From Bradyrhizobium sp. JYMT SZCCT0428 (lineage in GTDB: Bacteria > Pseudomonadota > Alphaproteobacteria > Rhizobiales > Xanthobacteraceae): a DNA stretch of 64,000 nt. The notes beneath the pieces are model-generated. The model was not told the origin of the DNA, made no database searches, and was given only the letters and a program-made list of their open reading frames with translations. Shown in pieces: positions 24,492 through 32,932 of the stretch. The stretch is from NCBI RefSeq assembly GCF_018131075.1, contig NZ_JAFCLS010000034.1:1-64000 (forward strand). The letters are read 5' to 3'. The translations under genes and the position numbers were made by a program. The number at the start of each line of letters is the position of its first letter. Position 1 is the stretch's first letter.

Positions 24492-25919
24492 ATGACCAAC
24501 TCCCCCGCTACAACCTCCCTGATCGACCGCGCCAATCTCGACCGCGATTCCGTCCGCCGGGAGATCGCGCGCGGGCTCGAAGGCGCCGACGACGGCGAAC
24601 TGTTCCTAGAATATGGCCAGACCGAAGCGCTGATGTTCGACAATGGAAGACTGAAGCAGGCGACCTACGACACTTCGCAGGGTTTTGGCCTGCGCGCGGT
24701 CAAGGACGACGCGGTCGGTTACGCGCATTCCTCCGACGTCTCGCTGCCGGCGCTGATCCGCGCTGCGGACGCGGTCGCAGCGGTCCGCGGCGGCTATTCC
24801 GGCAATTTTGCTGCCGCCCCCGCTCACACCAATGTGAGACTCTATGGCGACGACAATCCGCTGGATGCGCCGGGTTTTGAAGCCAAGGTGAAGCTGCTCG
24901 CCGAGATCGACGCCTATGTGCGCGACAAGGACCCGCGGGTGCGGCAGGTGACGGCCAGCCTTTCCGCCACCTGGCAGGTGGTGGAAATCCTGCGGCCCGA
25001 CGGCGAGAGCTACCGCGACATACGTCCCCTGGTGCGGGTCAATGTTTCCGTGGTCGCCGGCCAGGGCGACCGCCAGGAAAGCGGCAGCAAGGGCTATGGC
25101 GGCCGCGAGGGCTATGCGCGCTTCATCGAGACCAAGGCCTGGCGCGATGCCGCCGACGGCGCGATCCGCGAAGCGCTGGTCAATCTGGAATCGGTTCCCG
25201 CCCCCGCCGGCGAAATGGACGTGGTGCTGGGGGCCGGCTGGCCCGGCGTCATGCTGCATGAAGCTGTTGGCCACGGGCTCGAGGGCGATTTCAACCGCAA
25301 GCAGACCTCGGCCTTCGCCGGCCTGATGGGCAAGCAAGTCGCCGCCAAGGGCGTCACCGTGGTCGATGACGGCACCATGGCCTCGCGGCGTGGCTCGCTG
25401 TCGATCGACGACGAGGGCACCCCGACCAACCGCACCGTGCTGATCGAGGACGGCATTCTGGTCGGCTACATGCAGGACCGCCAGAACGCCCGGCTGATGA
25501 ACATGAAGCCGACCGGCAACGGACGGCGCCAGAGCTACGCCCATGTGCCGATGCCGCGCATGACAAACACCTACATGCTGTCGGGTGGGCGCGACCCCGC
25601 CGAAATCCTCGCTTCGGTAAAGAATGGCATCTACGCCGCGAATTTCGGCGGCGGCCAGGTCGACATCACCTCGGGCAAATATGTGTTCCAGTGCACCGAG
25701 GCCTACAAGATCGAGAACGGCAAGATCGGCGCGCCCCTGAAGGGCGCAATGCTGATCGGTAACGGCCCGACCGACCTGCATCGCATCACCATGGTCGGCA
25801 ACGACCTCTCGCTCGATACCGGCATCGGCACCTGCGGCAAGAACGGCCAAGGCGTGCCGGTTGGCGTCGGCCAGCCGACGCTGCGGATGGAGCGCATTAC
25901 GGTCGGAGGAACCGGCTAG
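24492..25919 (+). CDS. tldD: Metalloprotease TldD
   Basis: A 475-residue TldD-family zinc protease. The metal motif is HEAVGHGLEGDF (HExxxH). Other hallmarks are SGRDPAEILASVKNGIYA-type sequence near 360, the Gly-rich FGGGQVDITSGKYVFQ, and the C-terminus LDTGIGTCGKNGQGVPVGVG then QPTLR. TldD acts with TldE (PmbA) on unfolded peptides, for example in CcdA degradation and modified-peptide maturation. The partner gene is not in this window. ATG 24492 is used. The stop TAG shares its G with the GTG start of lepB. Confidence 0.96.
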   Translation: MTNSPATTSLIDRANLDRDSVRREIARGLEGADDGELFLEYGQTEALMFDNGRLKQATYDTSQGFGLRAVKDDAVGYAHSSDVSLPALIRAADAVAAVRGGYSGNFAAAPAHTNVRLYGDDNPLDAPGFEAKVKLLAEIDAYVRDKDPRVRQVTASLSATWQVVEILRPDGESYRDIRPLVRVNVSVVAGQGDRQESGSKGYGGREGYARFIETKAWRDAADGAIREALVNLESVPAPAGEMDVVLGAGWPGVMLHEAVGHGLEGDFNRKQTSAFAGLMGKQVAAKGVTVVDDGTMASRRGSLSIDDEGTPTNRTVLIEDGILVGYMQDRQNARLMNMKPTGNGRRQSYAHVPMPRMTNTYMLSGGRDPAEILASVKNGIYAANFGGGQVDITSGKYVFQCTEAYKIENGKIGAPLKGAMLIGNGPTDLHRITMVGNDLSLDTGIGTCGKNGQGVPVGVGQPTLRMERITVGGTG

Positions 25920-26701
25920 TGACCAGCGAGAACGAAACCACGGTCGCAAAACCCGCGACAAAACCTGCAGGCTGGCGTGCGCAGGTCGCGCAACTCGCCG
26001 CCATCGTGATGGTGGTGTTCGTCGCCAAGGGCGCCTTGGCCGAGCCGTTCTACGTGCCATCAGGCTCGATGGAGCCGACGCTCCTGATCGGCGACGCGCT
26101 GCTGGCATCAAAATTCCCCTATGGCTACGGCGCGGCCTCGCTGCCAATCCAGATCACGCTGCCGGAAACCGGCCGGCTGTTCGGCGAGACGCCCAAGCGC
26201 GGCGACGTCGTCGTGTTCCGCTGGCCCGGCGACCGCTCGCAGGCCTGGGTCAAGCGCGTGGTCGGGTTGCCCGGCGACCGCATCCAGATGCGGCAGGGAC
26301 AGCTCTTCATCAACGACCATGCTGCGACCTTGAAGCCGGATGGCGTGGGTGAAGCCGAAGACGACCGCGGCGGCAGCGAAAAGGCCTATCGCTATGTCGA
26401 GACGCTGCCGAACGGGGTCACGCATGCGATCTTCAAGATGCGCGACAACGGCCGGCTCGACAACACGCCAGAGGTAACGGTGCCGACGGGAAAACTGTTC
26501 GTGCTCGGCGACAACCGGGATAATTCCGCCGACAGCCGCGTCGCGGTGCGCGACGGCGGTGTCGGCCTGTTGCCGATCGACAATCTGATCGGCCGCGCCG
26601 ACGCCGTGGTCGGCTCCTGGGATCTCGGCATCCGCAGCCAGCCGGTATGGACCTGGCTCTCCGGCTTTCGCATGGCGCGGTTTTTCACGTCGGTGCATTG
26701 A
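25919..26701 (+). CDS. lepB: Signal peptidase I
   Basis: A 260-residue type I signal peptidase with one N-terminal membrane helix (QLAAIVMVVFVAKGALAEPF). The catalytic Ser is S50 in VPSGSMEPTLLIGD and the general-base Lys is K112 in QAWVKRVVGLPGDRI. The box E region LGDNRDNSADSR is intact. It begins with GTG overlapping the tldD stop by one base, implying coupling. A single-span architecture is normal for alphaproteobacteria. It cuts Sec and Tat signal peptides on the periplasmic side. Confidence 0.95.
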   Translation: MTSENETTVAKPATKPAGWRAQVAQLAAIVMVVFVAKGALAEPFYVPSGSMEPTLLIGDALLASKFPYGYGAASLPIQITLPETGRLFGETPKRGDVVVFRWPGDRSQAWVKRVVGLPGDRIQMRQGQLFINDHAATLKPDGVGEAEDDRGGSEKAYRYVETLPNGVTHAIFKMRDNGRLDNTPEVTVPTGKLFVLGDNRDNSADSRVAVRDGGVGLLPIDNLIGRADAVVGSWDLGIRSQPVWTWLSGFRMARFFTSVH

Positions 26702-26707
26702 GAAAGC

Positions 26708-27046
26708 GTGACCTACGACGACGTCAGGACGTTCGCGCTGCTGTGGGACGAGGTCGAGGACGGCACATCCTACGGCACGCCGGCGCTGAAGGTGCGCAAG
26801 AAGCTGCTGGCGCGGCTCCGCGAAGACAATGATAGCCTCGTCATGTTCGGCGTCCCCTTCGACGAACGCGAGATGCTGATCGAAAGCCAGCCGAAGATTT
26901 TTTACTTCACCGACCACTACCGCGATTATCCGATCGTGCTGATGCATCTCTCGAAGGCCAGGCGCGCCGTCGTCGAGCCGCTGCTGCGCCGGCACTGGCG
27001 CACGCTGGCGTCGAAAAAGGCGGTGAAGGCGTACGACGAATCATAG
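26708..27046 (+). CDS. MmcQ/YjbR-family protein
   Basis: A 112-residue protein of the YjbR/MmcQ fold: MTYDDVRTFALLWDEVEDGT, then SYGTPALKVRKKLLARL, then PKIFYFTDHYRDYPIVLMHL. The family has a double-wing fold similar to DNA-binding type secretion chaperones; function is unproven. It starts with GTG at 26708, six bases after lepB, so it may be cotranscribed. Confidence 0.85.
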   Translation: MTYDDVRTFALLWDEVEDGTSYGTPALKVRKKLLARLREDNDSLVMFGVPFDEREMLIESQPKIFYFTDHYRDYPIVLMHLSKARRAVVEPLLRRHWRTLASKKAVKAYDES

Positions 27047-27055
27047 ATCATTCCC

Positions 27056-27083
27056 GTCATTGCGAGCGAAGCGAAGCAATGAC
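27056..27083. repeat. Half-copy of palindromic repeat (GTCATTGCGAGCGAAGCG type)
   Basis: Contains GTCATTGCGAGCGAAGCGAA then GCAATGAC, the outer ends of the full element seen at 31405, 37306 and 49250 with the middle missing. It is a minimal hairpin between YjbR and the nucleotidyltransferase-like gene. Confidence 0.8.
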
Positions 27084-27098
27084 GTGGAAAGAGCATCC

Positions 27099-27665
27099 AT
27101 GACCCAAGACGAATTCCTCGACCTTGCGCTGCGCAATCCCGCCAATCAAATCATCGCTGAAAAACTGTTTGAACTGGCGCTGCCGGATGCCTGGATCGTG
27201 TCGGGATGCCTGGTGCAGACGGTGTGGAACGTGCTGACCGGGCGCGATGTCGATTACGGCATCAACGATTACGACGTGTTCTATTTCGATCCCGACACAT
27301 CCTGGGCGGCCGAGGACGCCGTGATCCGCCGTCTGCACGGCGCGCCCGGCCATCTCGACGCCAGGGTCGAGGCGCGCAACCAGGCGCGCGTCCATCTCTG
27401 GTACGGCGAAAAGCATGGCCTGCCTTACCCGCCGCTGCGTTGCTCGACCGAGGGCATCGATCGCTTCCTGACGAAGAATACTCAGATCGGGATCCGCCGC
27501 ACGCCTGATGGCTACGACGTCTATGCGCCCGATGGGTTCGACGATGCCGCCGGCCTGGTCGTGCGGCCCAATCCGGGCCCGAATTTTTCGCCCGAGAGTT
27601 ATGCGGTGAAGGCGGCGCGATGGAAGAAGCTGTGGCCGGAGGTGACGGTGCTGGCGGTGGAGTAA
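27099..27665 (+). CDS. Nucleotidyltransferase-like protein (NTP_transf_6)
   Basis: A 188-residue protein. WIVSGCLVQTVWNVLTGR followed by DYGINDYDVFYFDPDTSW matches the NTP_transf_6 (DUF925) pattern, with the acidic pair of a polymerase-beta-like fold. Later RVHLWYGEKHGLPYPPLRCS and the C-terminal FSPESYAVKAARWKKLWPEV are also conserved in that family. ATG 27099 follows GGAAAGAG. The enzyme activity is assumed from the fold; no substrate is known. Confidence 0.85.
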   Translation: MTQDEFLDLALRNPANQIIAEKLFELALPDAWIVSGCLVQTVWNVLTGRDVDYGINDYDVFYFDPDTSWAAEDAVIRRLHGAPGHLDARVEARNQARVHLWYGEKHGLPYPPLRCSTEGIDRFLTKNTQIGIRRTPDGYDVYAPDGFDDAAGLVVRPNPGPNFSPESYAVKAARWKKLWPEVTVLAVE

Positions 27666-27673
27666 AACTTCAG

Positions 27674-27842
27674 CCGTCGCCCCGGCCTTGAGCCGGGGCC
27701 CATACGCCGCGGCCGTCCTGATTCCGGGTAGTAGTCGACGACTTCCTTAACTCACGACGCCCTGTGGCTATGGGTCCCCCGATGCGCAATTGCGCATCTG
27801 CGAACGGCGCTCCCTGCGGTCGCTTGTCCGGGACGACGGAGG
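27674..27842. repeat. Palindromic intergenic repeat (CCCGGCCTTGAGCCGGG type)
   Basis: Left arm GTCGCCCCGGCCTTGAGCCG then GGGCCCATA; right arm TATGGGTCCCCCGATGCGCA then ATTGCGCATC and GTCCGGGACGACGG. A second, diverged copy is at 45124-45273. It separates two convergent genes and has no coding potential of its own. Confidence 0.8.
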
Positions 27843-27848
27843 ATAGAG

Positions 27849-28403
27849 CTACCGCACCACGCCGGACGTAAACCCGGCCTTGCGCCGCGGCGGCTTGATG
27901 TCTTTTTTCAGGAAGCAATGGCCTTCCGTGCCGGCATAGCCCGGCCGCGCATAGGTCCAGGCCCGGCATTTGTTGTCGGCGGTGCAGGCGGCCTTGCAGG
28001 CGTCGTCGCCGTCCTTGCTCTTGACGTCGAAATTCTTGTAGTCGCCGCCGAAGCGGTCGATCGAGGTTTCGATCGCGCTGTTCCTCGGCTCGACCACGCC
28101 GGCGCCGCGCACTCCGGAGACGCAGCAGCTGTCCTGGACGCGCGCCGGGACGTTGCTCTTGAGCCAGCACACCGCGCCGCTGGTCAGGTCGGTCGGATAG
28201 TTGAAGCTCCACGACCGGCAACGCTTGTCGCGTTCGCACACTAGCGCGCAGTCGGCCGGATCGCCTGAGATCACCGGCGAGCTCAGATAATCGCCGCCGG
28301 GGCGGTCGAAATTGGCCTGCGCCGCAGCCTGGCGCGCGGGTGCTGCCGCCGCCAAAAAGGCGAGCGTCACCAAACACGCCCTGAGCAGGCGGCCTATCCC
28401 CAT
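27849..28403 (-). CDS. Exported protein with two PAN/apple domains
   Basis: A 184-residue secreted protein. The signal peptide is about residues 1-30 (LLRACLVTLAFLAAAAPARQ, then AAAQ). Two PAN repeats follow: FDRPGGDYLSSPV, then CALVCERDKRCRSWSFNY and CWLK; and DRFGGDYKNFDV, then CKAACTADNKCRAWTYAR and CFLK. Cys spacing C-x3-C-x4-C plus a late C is repeated in both, as in PAN_1/PAN_4 domains that bind protein or carbohydrate. ATG 28403 places the signal peptide at the N-terminus; ATG 28442 adds 13 residues. Ligand unknown. Confidence 0.82.
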   Translation of the reverse strand: MGIGRLLRACLVTLAFLAAAAPARQAAAQANFDRPGGDYLSSPVISGDPADCALVCERDKRCRSWSFNYPTDLTSGAVCWLKSNVPARVQDSCCVSGVRGAGVVEPRNSAIETSIDRFGGDYKNFDVKSKDGDDACKAACTADNKCRAWTYARPGYAGTEGHCFLKKDIKPPRRKAGFTSGVVR

Positions 28404-28535
28404 GTGATTGCTTTCGAATGCGCGCGTTCCGAAGATTGCCATTGGAGCGGCATCAACCTGTACGGCGGATGAACGGCCCGGAGACGCGGCAACGAACCGA
28501 GCGTGATGATCTCATCACGCTCTATCCTTTTGTTT

Positions 28536-28608
28536 GCGCATGATCTTTACCGGAAAACCGGTACCCACCCCGCATCAAGCGCGGGGCATGCTTTTCCGGA
28601 TCATGCGC
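28536..28608. repeat. Palindromic repeat abutting gshA stop (GCGCATGATC type)
   Basis: The ends GCGCATGATCTTTACCGGAA and TTTTCCGGATCATGCGC are inverted copies; the middle has CCCCGC ATCAA GCGGGG. Its right end touches the TAG of the glutamate-cysteine ligase gene, so it can fold as a long hairpin at the 3' end of that mRNA. Confidence 0.8.
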
Positions 28609-29978
28609 TAGAAGGCGTATTCCTTGTAGGCCGGTTCCACGGAGCCGCCCCAGGCGCCGTTGAATTTCTCCACCATCTCTTCGGCCGGCGTGCGGCCGGA
28701 TTCGAGGATCCGCTCCAAGGGCTCGAGGTGACGGCTTTCGTCACGGCCGAGGTGATCGATGCGGCCGCGCCGCCGCAAGCCGGCATGCGACAGCTTCACG
28801 CATTCCCGCGCGATTTCGAACAGGTAGCGGTCGCGGATCCGGGCCTTGAAGCCGAAGCGCGGCACGTCGTCGCGCAGCGCCTGGCGCTCCGCCGCCGTCC
28901 AGTACTTCACGAGATCCCATGCCGCGTCCAGCGTGGCGTCGTCGTACAACAGGCCGACCCAGAACGCCGGCAGCGCCGGCAGCCGTCCCCACGGCACGCC
29001 ATCGGCGCCGCGCATTTCCAGATAACGTTTCAACCGTACTTCCGGGAAAATCGTCGAGAGATGATTGGCCCAATCCGACAGCGTCGGCCGCTCGCCGGGC
29101 AAGGAATTGTTCCTGCCGTCGAAGAAGGCGCGGAACGACGAGCCTGACACGTCGATATAGCTGTCGCCGCGCTTGACGAAATACATGGGAACGTCGAGCG
29201 CATAGTCGACCCAGCGCTCAAAACCCATGCCGTCCTCGAATGCCCACGGGATCATGCCGGAACGCGCGTTATCGGTATCGCGCCAGATTTCGGAACGGAA
29301 CGACAGGAAGCCGTTGGCCTTGCCTTCGGTGAACGGCGAATTGGCGAACAGGGCGGTCGCGATCGGCTGCAGCGCCACCGATACCCGCAATTTCTTGACC
29401 ATGTCGGCTTCGGAAGAGAAGTCGAGATTGGTCTGCACGGTACAGGTCCGGTACATCATATCGAGGCCGTATTGGCCGACCTTCGGCATGTAATTGGTCA
29501 TGATCCCGTAGCGGCCCTTGGGCATCACGGGGATTTGCGACCGCGACCATGACGGCGTCATGCCGAGGCCGAGAAAGCCGATGCCGAGCGGCGTCGCGAT
29601 CTCGCGCACCTGCGCCAGATGCGCCATCAATTCCGCCTGGGTCTGGTGCACGGTCTCGACCGGCGCGCCCGACAATTCGAACTGCCCGCCGGGCTCCAGC
29701 GAAATCGCGCCGCCGCCGGTGACGTCGTACAGCCCGATGATGTTGCCGCGCTCCATGATCGGCTCCCAGCCGAGCAGAAGCTGCATGCCCTCCAGCAGCG
29801 CGCCGATGCCGCGCGCGCCTTCATATGGCACGGGGTGATAGCCCTCGAGCGTGAACGGGGTCTTCTCGTGCTCGGTGCCGATGCGGAACTCCGACGGCGG
29901 CTTCACGCCGGCCGCCAGCCACGCCACGAGTTCGTCGCGCGATTGCAACGGCGTCATATCGATTTGGTCACGCGCCAT
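28608..29978 (-). CDS. gshA: Glutamate-cysteine ligase (plant/alphaproteobacterial type)
   Basis: A 456-residue enzyme joining Glu and Cys with ATP, the first step of glutathione synthesis. Signatures: EFRIGTEHEKTPF, then GGGAISLEPGGQFELSGAPV, then HLAQVREIATPLGIGFLGLG, and FASSPFTEG-like FANSPFTEGKANGFLSFRSE. This is the class III (TIGR01436-like) form of plants and alphaproteobacteria, about 450 residues. ATG 29978 is used; upstream in-frame sequence is not conserved-looking. In redox forms of this class conserved Cys regulate activity. A glutathione S-transferase lies 750 bases away. Confidence 0.94.
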   Translation of the reverse strand: MARDQIDMTPLQSRDELVAWLAAGVKPPSEFRIGTEHEKTPFTLEGYHPVPYEGARGIGALLEGMQLLLGWEPIMERGNIIGLYDVTGGGAISLEPGGQFELSGAPVETVHQTQAELMAHLAQVREIATPLGIGFLGLGMTPSWSRSQIPVMPKGRYGIMTNYMPKVGQYGLDMMYRTCTVQTNLDFSSEADMVKKLRVSVALQPIATALFANSPFTEGKANGFLSFRSEIWRDTDNARSGMIPWAFEDGMGFERWVDYALDVPMYFVKRGDSYIDVSGSSFRAFFDGRNNSLPGERPTLSDWANHLSTIFPEVRLKRYLEMRGADGVPWGRLPALPAFWVGLLYDDATLDAAWDLVKYWTAAERQALRDDVPRFGFKARIRDRYLFEIARECVKLSHAGLRRRGRIDHLGRDESRHLEPLERILESGRTPAEEMVEKFNGAWGGSVEPAYKEYAF

Positions 29979-30074
29979 AAAAAACCCGGATCTTTGGCGA
30001 TTCGACCGAACGCGCCGTGTGGCAGGGAGCATTGCGGACAGCGTTGTCCGCAAAAACGATAAGATGAAGGCGTA

Positions 30075-30584
30075 TCATCGGGCGGGAACGCCGTCTCGCA
30101 CAGCGGTCGCCCTGACCTCGCTGCAGGAGCAGCCCAGCCGGTCGAGCAGACCGCAGAGCTTGATGGCATCGGTGTCGGACAGTTTGGAACCGACGTGTTT
30201 TTCGATCGCCGCGGAATAGGCGCTCCACATTTTCTTCTGCAGTTCGCGTCCCGTCTCGGTGATTTCGACGAACTGGCCGCGCTTGTCGATCTTGCATTCG
30301 CGCCGCGCCGCCAGCCCCTCGTCGACCAGACGGTCAATCAGGCGCGAGGTCGAGTATTGCGGGATCAGCATCTGCTTCTCCAGCTCCACGGGACGCATCT
30401 CGCCCGACGGCGCGCGCGACAGTTCCAGCAGCGCGTCATACCAGGCGAGCGGCGGAAAGCCTGCCTTCTTCAAATCCTGTTCGACGGCGTCGAGCACCCG
30501 GCTCTGCACCCGCATCAGGCGGATCCAGGCGTTGGTCGCCTCGGTCGATGGTTTGCGTTTCATGGTCTGGTCCGTATCCGTCAC
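30075..30584 (-). CDS. MarR-family transcriptional regulator
   Basis: A 169-residue winged-helix regulator from GTG 30584 (or 162 residues from ATG 30563). Features: VLDAVEQDLKKAGFPPLAWY, then the recognition helix MLIPQYSTSRLIDRLVDEGL and the wing ARRECKIDKRGQFVEITETG. The C-terminal tail has CGLLDRLGCSCSE, three Cys within 11 residues, which could sense oxidants or electrophiles. It is divergent from a glutathione S-transferase, with two palindromes between them. The likely role is repression of the transferase and itself until a reactive compound is present. Confidence 0.9.
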   Translation of the reverse strand: MTDTDQTMKRKPSTEATNAWIRLMRVQSRVLDAVEQDLKKAGFPPLAWYDALLELSRAPSGEMRPVELEKQMLIPQYSTSRLIDRLVDEGLAARRECKIDKRGQFVEITETGRELQKKMWSAYSAAIEKHVGSKLSDTDAIKLCGLLDRLGCSCSEVRATAVRDGVPAR

Positions 30585-30621
30585 AGGGCCGTGTCTGTCA
30601 CAGGTGAGTGTACCGCACTAA

Positions 30622-30666
30622 ATGCAGCTGCATCAATCTTGACTATTAGATGCAGATGCATTTAGT
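30622..30666. promoter_or_regulatory. Double MarR operator over the gst promoter
   Basis: ATGCAGCTGCAT (30622-30633) is a perfect 12-bp palindrome. ATGCAGATGCAT (30650-30661) differs by one base. Centres are 28 bases apart. A plus-strand promoter TTGACT (30639) - 17 bases - TTTAGT (30661) lies between and over them, so a bound regulator would block RNA polymerase. Confidence 0.7.
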
Positions 30667-30725
30667 CGTTCCGCGGCCATAAGCCAAGATTTCCAAAGCA
30701 AGATCTTCCAAAGGGAGAAAATCCA

Positions 30726-31340
30726 ATGAAATTGTACTATTCGCCAGGCGCCTGCTCGCTGTCTCCCCATATCGCGCTTCTGGAGGCCGGCCTCCCCTAC
30801 GATCTGGTCAAGGTCGACCTGCGCGCCAAGAAGCTGGAAAACGGCGACGACTATCTGACGGTCAATCCGAAGGGCCAGGTGCCCGCTCTGGCGCTCGACT
30901 CCGGCGAACTGGTCACCGAAGGCCCGGTCATCGTCCAGATGATCGCCGACAAAGCCGCCGACAAGAATCTCGCCCCCACCCGCGACCATGCCGATCGCTA
31001 CAAGCTGCAGGCCTGGCTCACCTACATCAACAGTGAACTGCACAAGAACCTCGGCCCGCAGTTCGCCCCGGCGCTGTCAGACGATGCCAAGGCATTCTTC
31101 AAGGACCGTGTGATGGGCAAGTTCAGGTATGTCGACGGCGAGCTCGCCGGGAAAGACTACCTGATGGGCAAGCAGTTTTCAGTCGCCGACGGTTACATGT
31201 TCACGATGCTTTCATGGGCCGAACGGATGAAATGGGATCTCGCTGATCTGTCCAACCTGATGGCCTACAAGGCCCGCGTCGGCGCTCGCCCGAAGGTACA
31301 GGAGGCACTGACCAAGGAAGGCCTGCTGAAGGCGGCGTAA
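30726..31340 (+). CDS. Glutathione S-transferase, beta class
   Basis: A 204-residue soluble GST. The N-terminal thioredoxin-like domain starts MKLYYSPGACSLSPHIALLE, with the beta-class Cys C10 in PGACS; the cis-Pro region is NPKGQVPAL and the glutathione gamma-Glu contact is TEGPVIVQ. The helical domain has the N-capping box SVADGYMFTML. AAAGGGAGAAAATCCA precedes the ATG. It conjugates or reduces electrophiles with glutathione. It is regulated by the divergent MarR protein and shares a pathway with the nearby gshA. Confidence 0.95.
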   Translation: MKLYYSPGACSLSPHIALLEAGLPYDLVKVDLRAKKLENGDDYLTVNPKGQVPALALDSGELVTEGPVIVQMIADKAADKNLAPTRDHADRYKLQAWLTYINSELHKNLGPQFAPALSDDAKAFFKDRVMGKFRYVDGELAGKDYLMGKQFSVADGYMFTMLSWAERMKWDLADLSNLMAYKARVGARPKVQEALTKEGLLKAA

Positions 31341-31367
31341 GCGGTTTTTATATCGGAAATAAGAAGA

Positions 31368-31397
31368 GGGCCGGATCGACGATCCGGCCCATTTTTG
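31368..31397 (+). terminator. Rho-independent terminator of gst
   Basis: A perfect 10-bp stem GGGCCGGATC / GATCCGGCCC with loop GAC, followed by ATTTTTG. It lies 28 bases after the gst stop. A nearly identical hairpin follows the antitoxin gene at 33570. Confidence 0.9.
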
Positions 31398-31404
31398 TTC
31401 GTTC

Positions 31405-31487
31405 GTCATTGCGAGCGAAGCGAAGCAATCCATCTATCCCCTTGCGGAAGCATGGATTGCTTCGTCGCAAACGCTCCTCGCAATGAC
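31405..31487. repeat. Palindromic intergenic repeat (GTCATTGCGAGCGAAGCG type)
   Basis: The left arm GTCATTGCGAGCGAAGCGAA then GCAATCCA and the right arm TGGATTGCTTCGTCG then CTCCTCGCAATGAC are inverted copies around a short variable centre. Same family as 27056, 37306 and 49250. Confidence 0.9.
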
Positions 31488-31527
31488 GGGGCTTTTGCCG
31501 CAGCCGCTCCTACAGCGCGCGAAGCAA

Positions 31528-32760
31528 TCAGTATCGCGCCGGACTGAACGCCGATGCGTCGGTAAATGTCGCCTCGCCGCTCATCATCTCGGCGAGCAGG
31601 CGGCCTGTGGTGGGGCCAAGGGTGTGGCCGTGATGACCATGCCCGAAATGCATCCACAGGCCTTTGTGCCTCGGTGCAGCTCCCACGACCGGCAGCATGT
31701 CGGGCATGCAGGGGCGGACCCCGCTCCAGGGTTCGGCCTCCACCGCGGTGCCGAGATCGACAAGCCGCCGCGCCGCCTGCTCAGCCCGTTCGAGCTGGCG
31801 CGACTGCGACGACCTTTCCGGTCCCATCAATTCGGCGCCCGACGTAATCCGCAATCCCTTCGCCATCGGCGCCATGGCGTATGCGAATTCCGGGTCGTGC
31901 AGCGGCAGATTGAGCCTGCCGCCGCCGGTGAAATGCCGATGGTAGCCACGCTTGCGCAGCATCGGAAAGCGATAGTCAAACTTTTGCAATAGATCGGGAG
32001 ACCACGGACCCAGCGACACCACGGCCGCCTCGGCGTCGATCGGGCCATCATCCGACTGAACCGTCCAGCCGGCAGGACTCGGCGCCAACGTGGTCGCATC
32101 CCCGCCCACGAAGGTGCCGCCTGCGCGTGTGAACAGATCGGCATAGGCGGATACGAGCCCGCCCGGATCCGAGACCGTCCATGGGTCGCGCCAGTGAACA
32201 GCCCCCGCCCCGGTCTCGTTTAGCCCGGGTTCGGCAGCGGCAAGCTGTGCCGGGCTGATAATTTCCGATCGCACGCCGAATTCAGCCGCCAGCGTCTCGG
32301 CGACCAGCGCCACTTCATCCAGCGCAGCCTGGGTGCGGCGCAGGGAATGATAGCCGCTTCGCTGCACCAGATTGTCCGCGCCGGCTTCCCGGATCAGCAC
32401 GTCATGCTCGCTTGTCGCCCGTGCGATGATCCGCGCGTAGGCCTGCGATATCTGCTGGTGCCGATCCGGAGCGGAATGCCACCAGTACCGCAGCAAAGGA
32501 CCAAGATGCCGCGGCAGCCATTTTACGCGGTAATGGACATCGTTGGCGCGCCCTGTTGCGATCGCCGCCAGCGTCGCAAGATCGCGCGGCATCGGATAGG
32601 GCCGCACCGCTTCGGCCTGGATGAAGCCGGCGTTGCCGTAGCTGGTCTCGCGGCCGGGCTGATTGCGATCGAGCAGCACGACCGACCAGCCGCGGCGCTG
32701 TAACTGCAGCGCGGTTGCGACCCCGACCATTCCGGCGCCGAGAACGATAACACTTCGCAT
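31528..32760 (-). CDS. FAD-dependent oxidoreductase, DadA-like
   Basis: A 410-residue flavoprotein of the DAO superfamily. The dinucleotide fold is VIVLGAGMVGVATALQLQRR then GWSVVLLDR. Further family motifs: GRETSYGNAGFIQAEAVRPY, GYHRHFTGGG, GLRITSGAELMG, and near the end WMHFGHGHHGHTLGPTTGRL. That layout and length fit D-amino-acid dehydrogenase (DadA)-like enzymes, which pass electrons to the respiratory chain. No alanine racemase gene is adjacent, so the substrate remains open. The C-terminal HFGHGHHGHT replaces the commoner GHGHLGWT. Confidence 0.88.
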   Translation of the reverse strand: MRSVIVLGAGMVGVATALQLQRRGWSVVLLDRNQPGRETSYGNAGFIQAEAVRPYPMPRDLATLAAIATGRANDVHYRVKWLPRHLGPLLRYWWHSAPDRHQQISQAYARIIARATSEHDVLIREAGADNLVQRSGYHSLRRTQAALDEVALVAETLAAEFGVRSEIISPAQLAAAEPGLNETGAGAVHWRDPWTVSDPGGLVSAYADLFTRAGGTFVGGDATTLAPSPAGWTVQSDDGPIDAEAAVVSLGPWSPDLLQKFDYRFPMLRKRGYHRHFTGGGRLNLPLHDPEFAYAMAPMAKGLRITSGAELMGPERSSQSRQLERAEQAARRLVDLGTAVEAEPWSGVRPCMPDMLPVVGAAPRHKGLWMHFGHGHHGHTLGPTTGRLLAEMMSGEATFTDASAFSPARY

Positions 32761-32895
32761 TGTTGCGATCACCTTTGCATGCGTCAGCGACCTGTCGCCA
32801 AGTCCTGCTTCAAAGTCCTGCTTCAACCAATCTACGAGCAGCTGCAACAGATCGCGACAGTGGAAAAGGCGCGGATGCCCTGCGCAGAATGGCGC

Positions 32896-32924
32896 TTGAC
32901 GCCTTGTAGCCTATGGACTACAAA
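32896..32924 (+). promoter_or_regulatory. Promoter and operator of the toxin-antitoxin pair
   Basis: TTGACG (32896-32901) and TACAAA (32919-32924) are 17 bases apart, eight bases before the toxin ATG. An imperfect 20-bp palindrome with arms TTGTAG / CTACAA (32904-32923) fills the spacer and -10 box, a typical autoregulatory site. Confidence 0.6.
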
Positions 32925-32932
32925 ACAACCTC

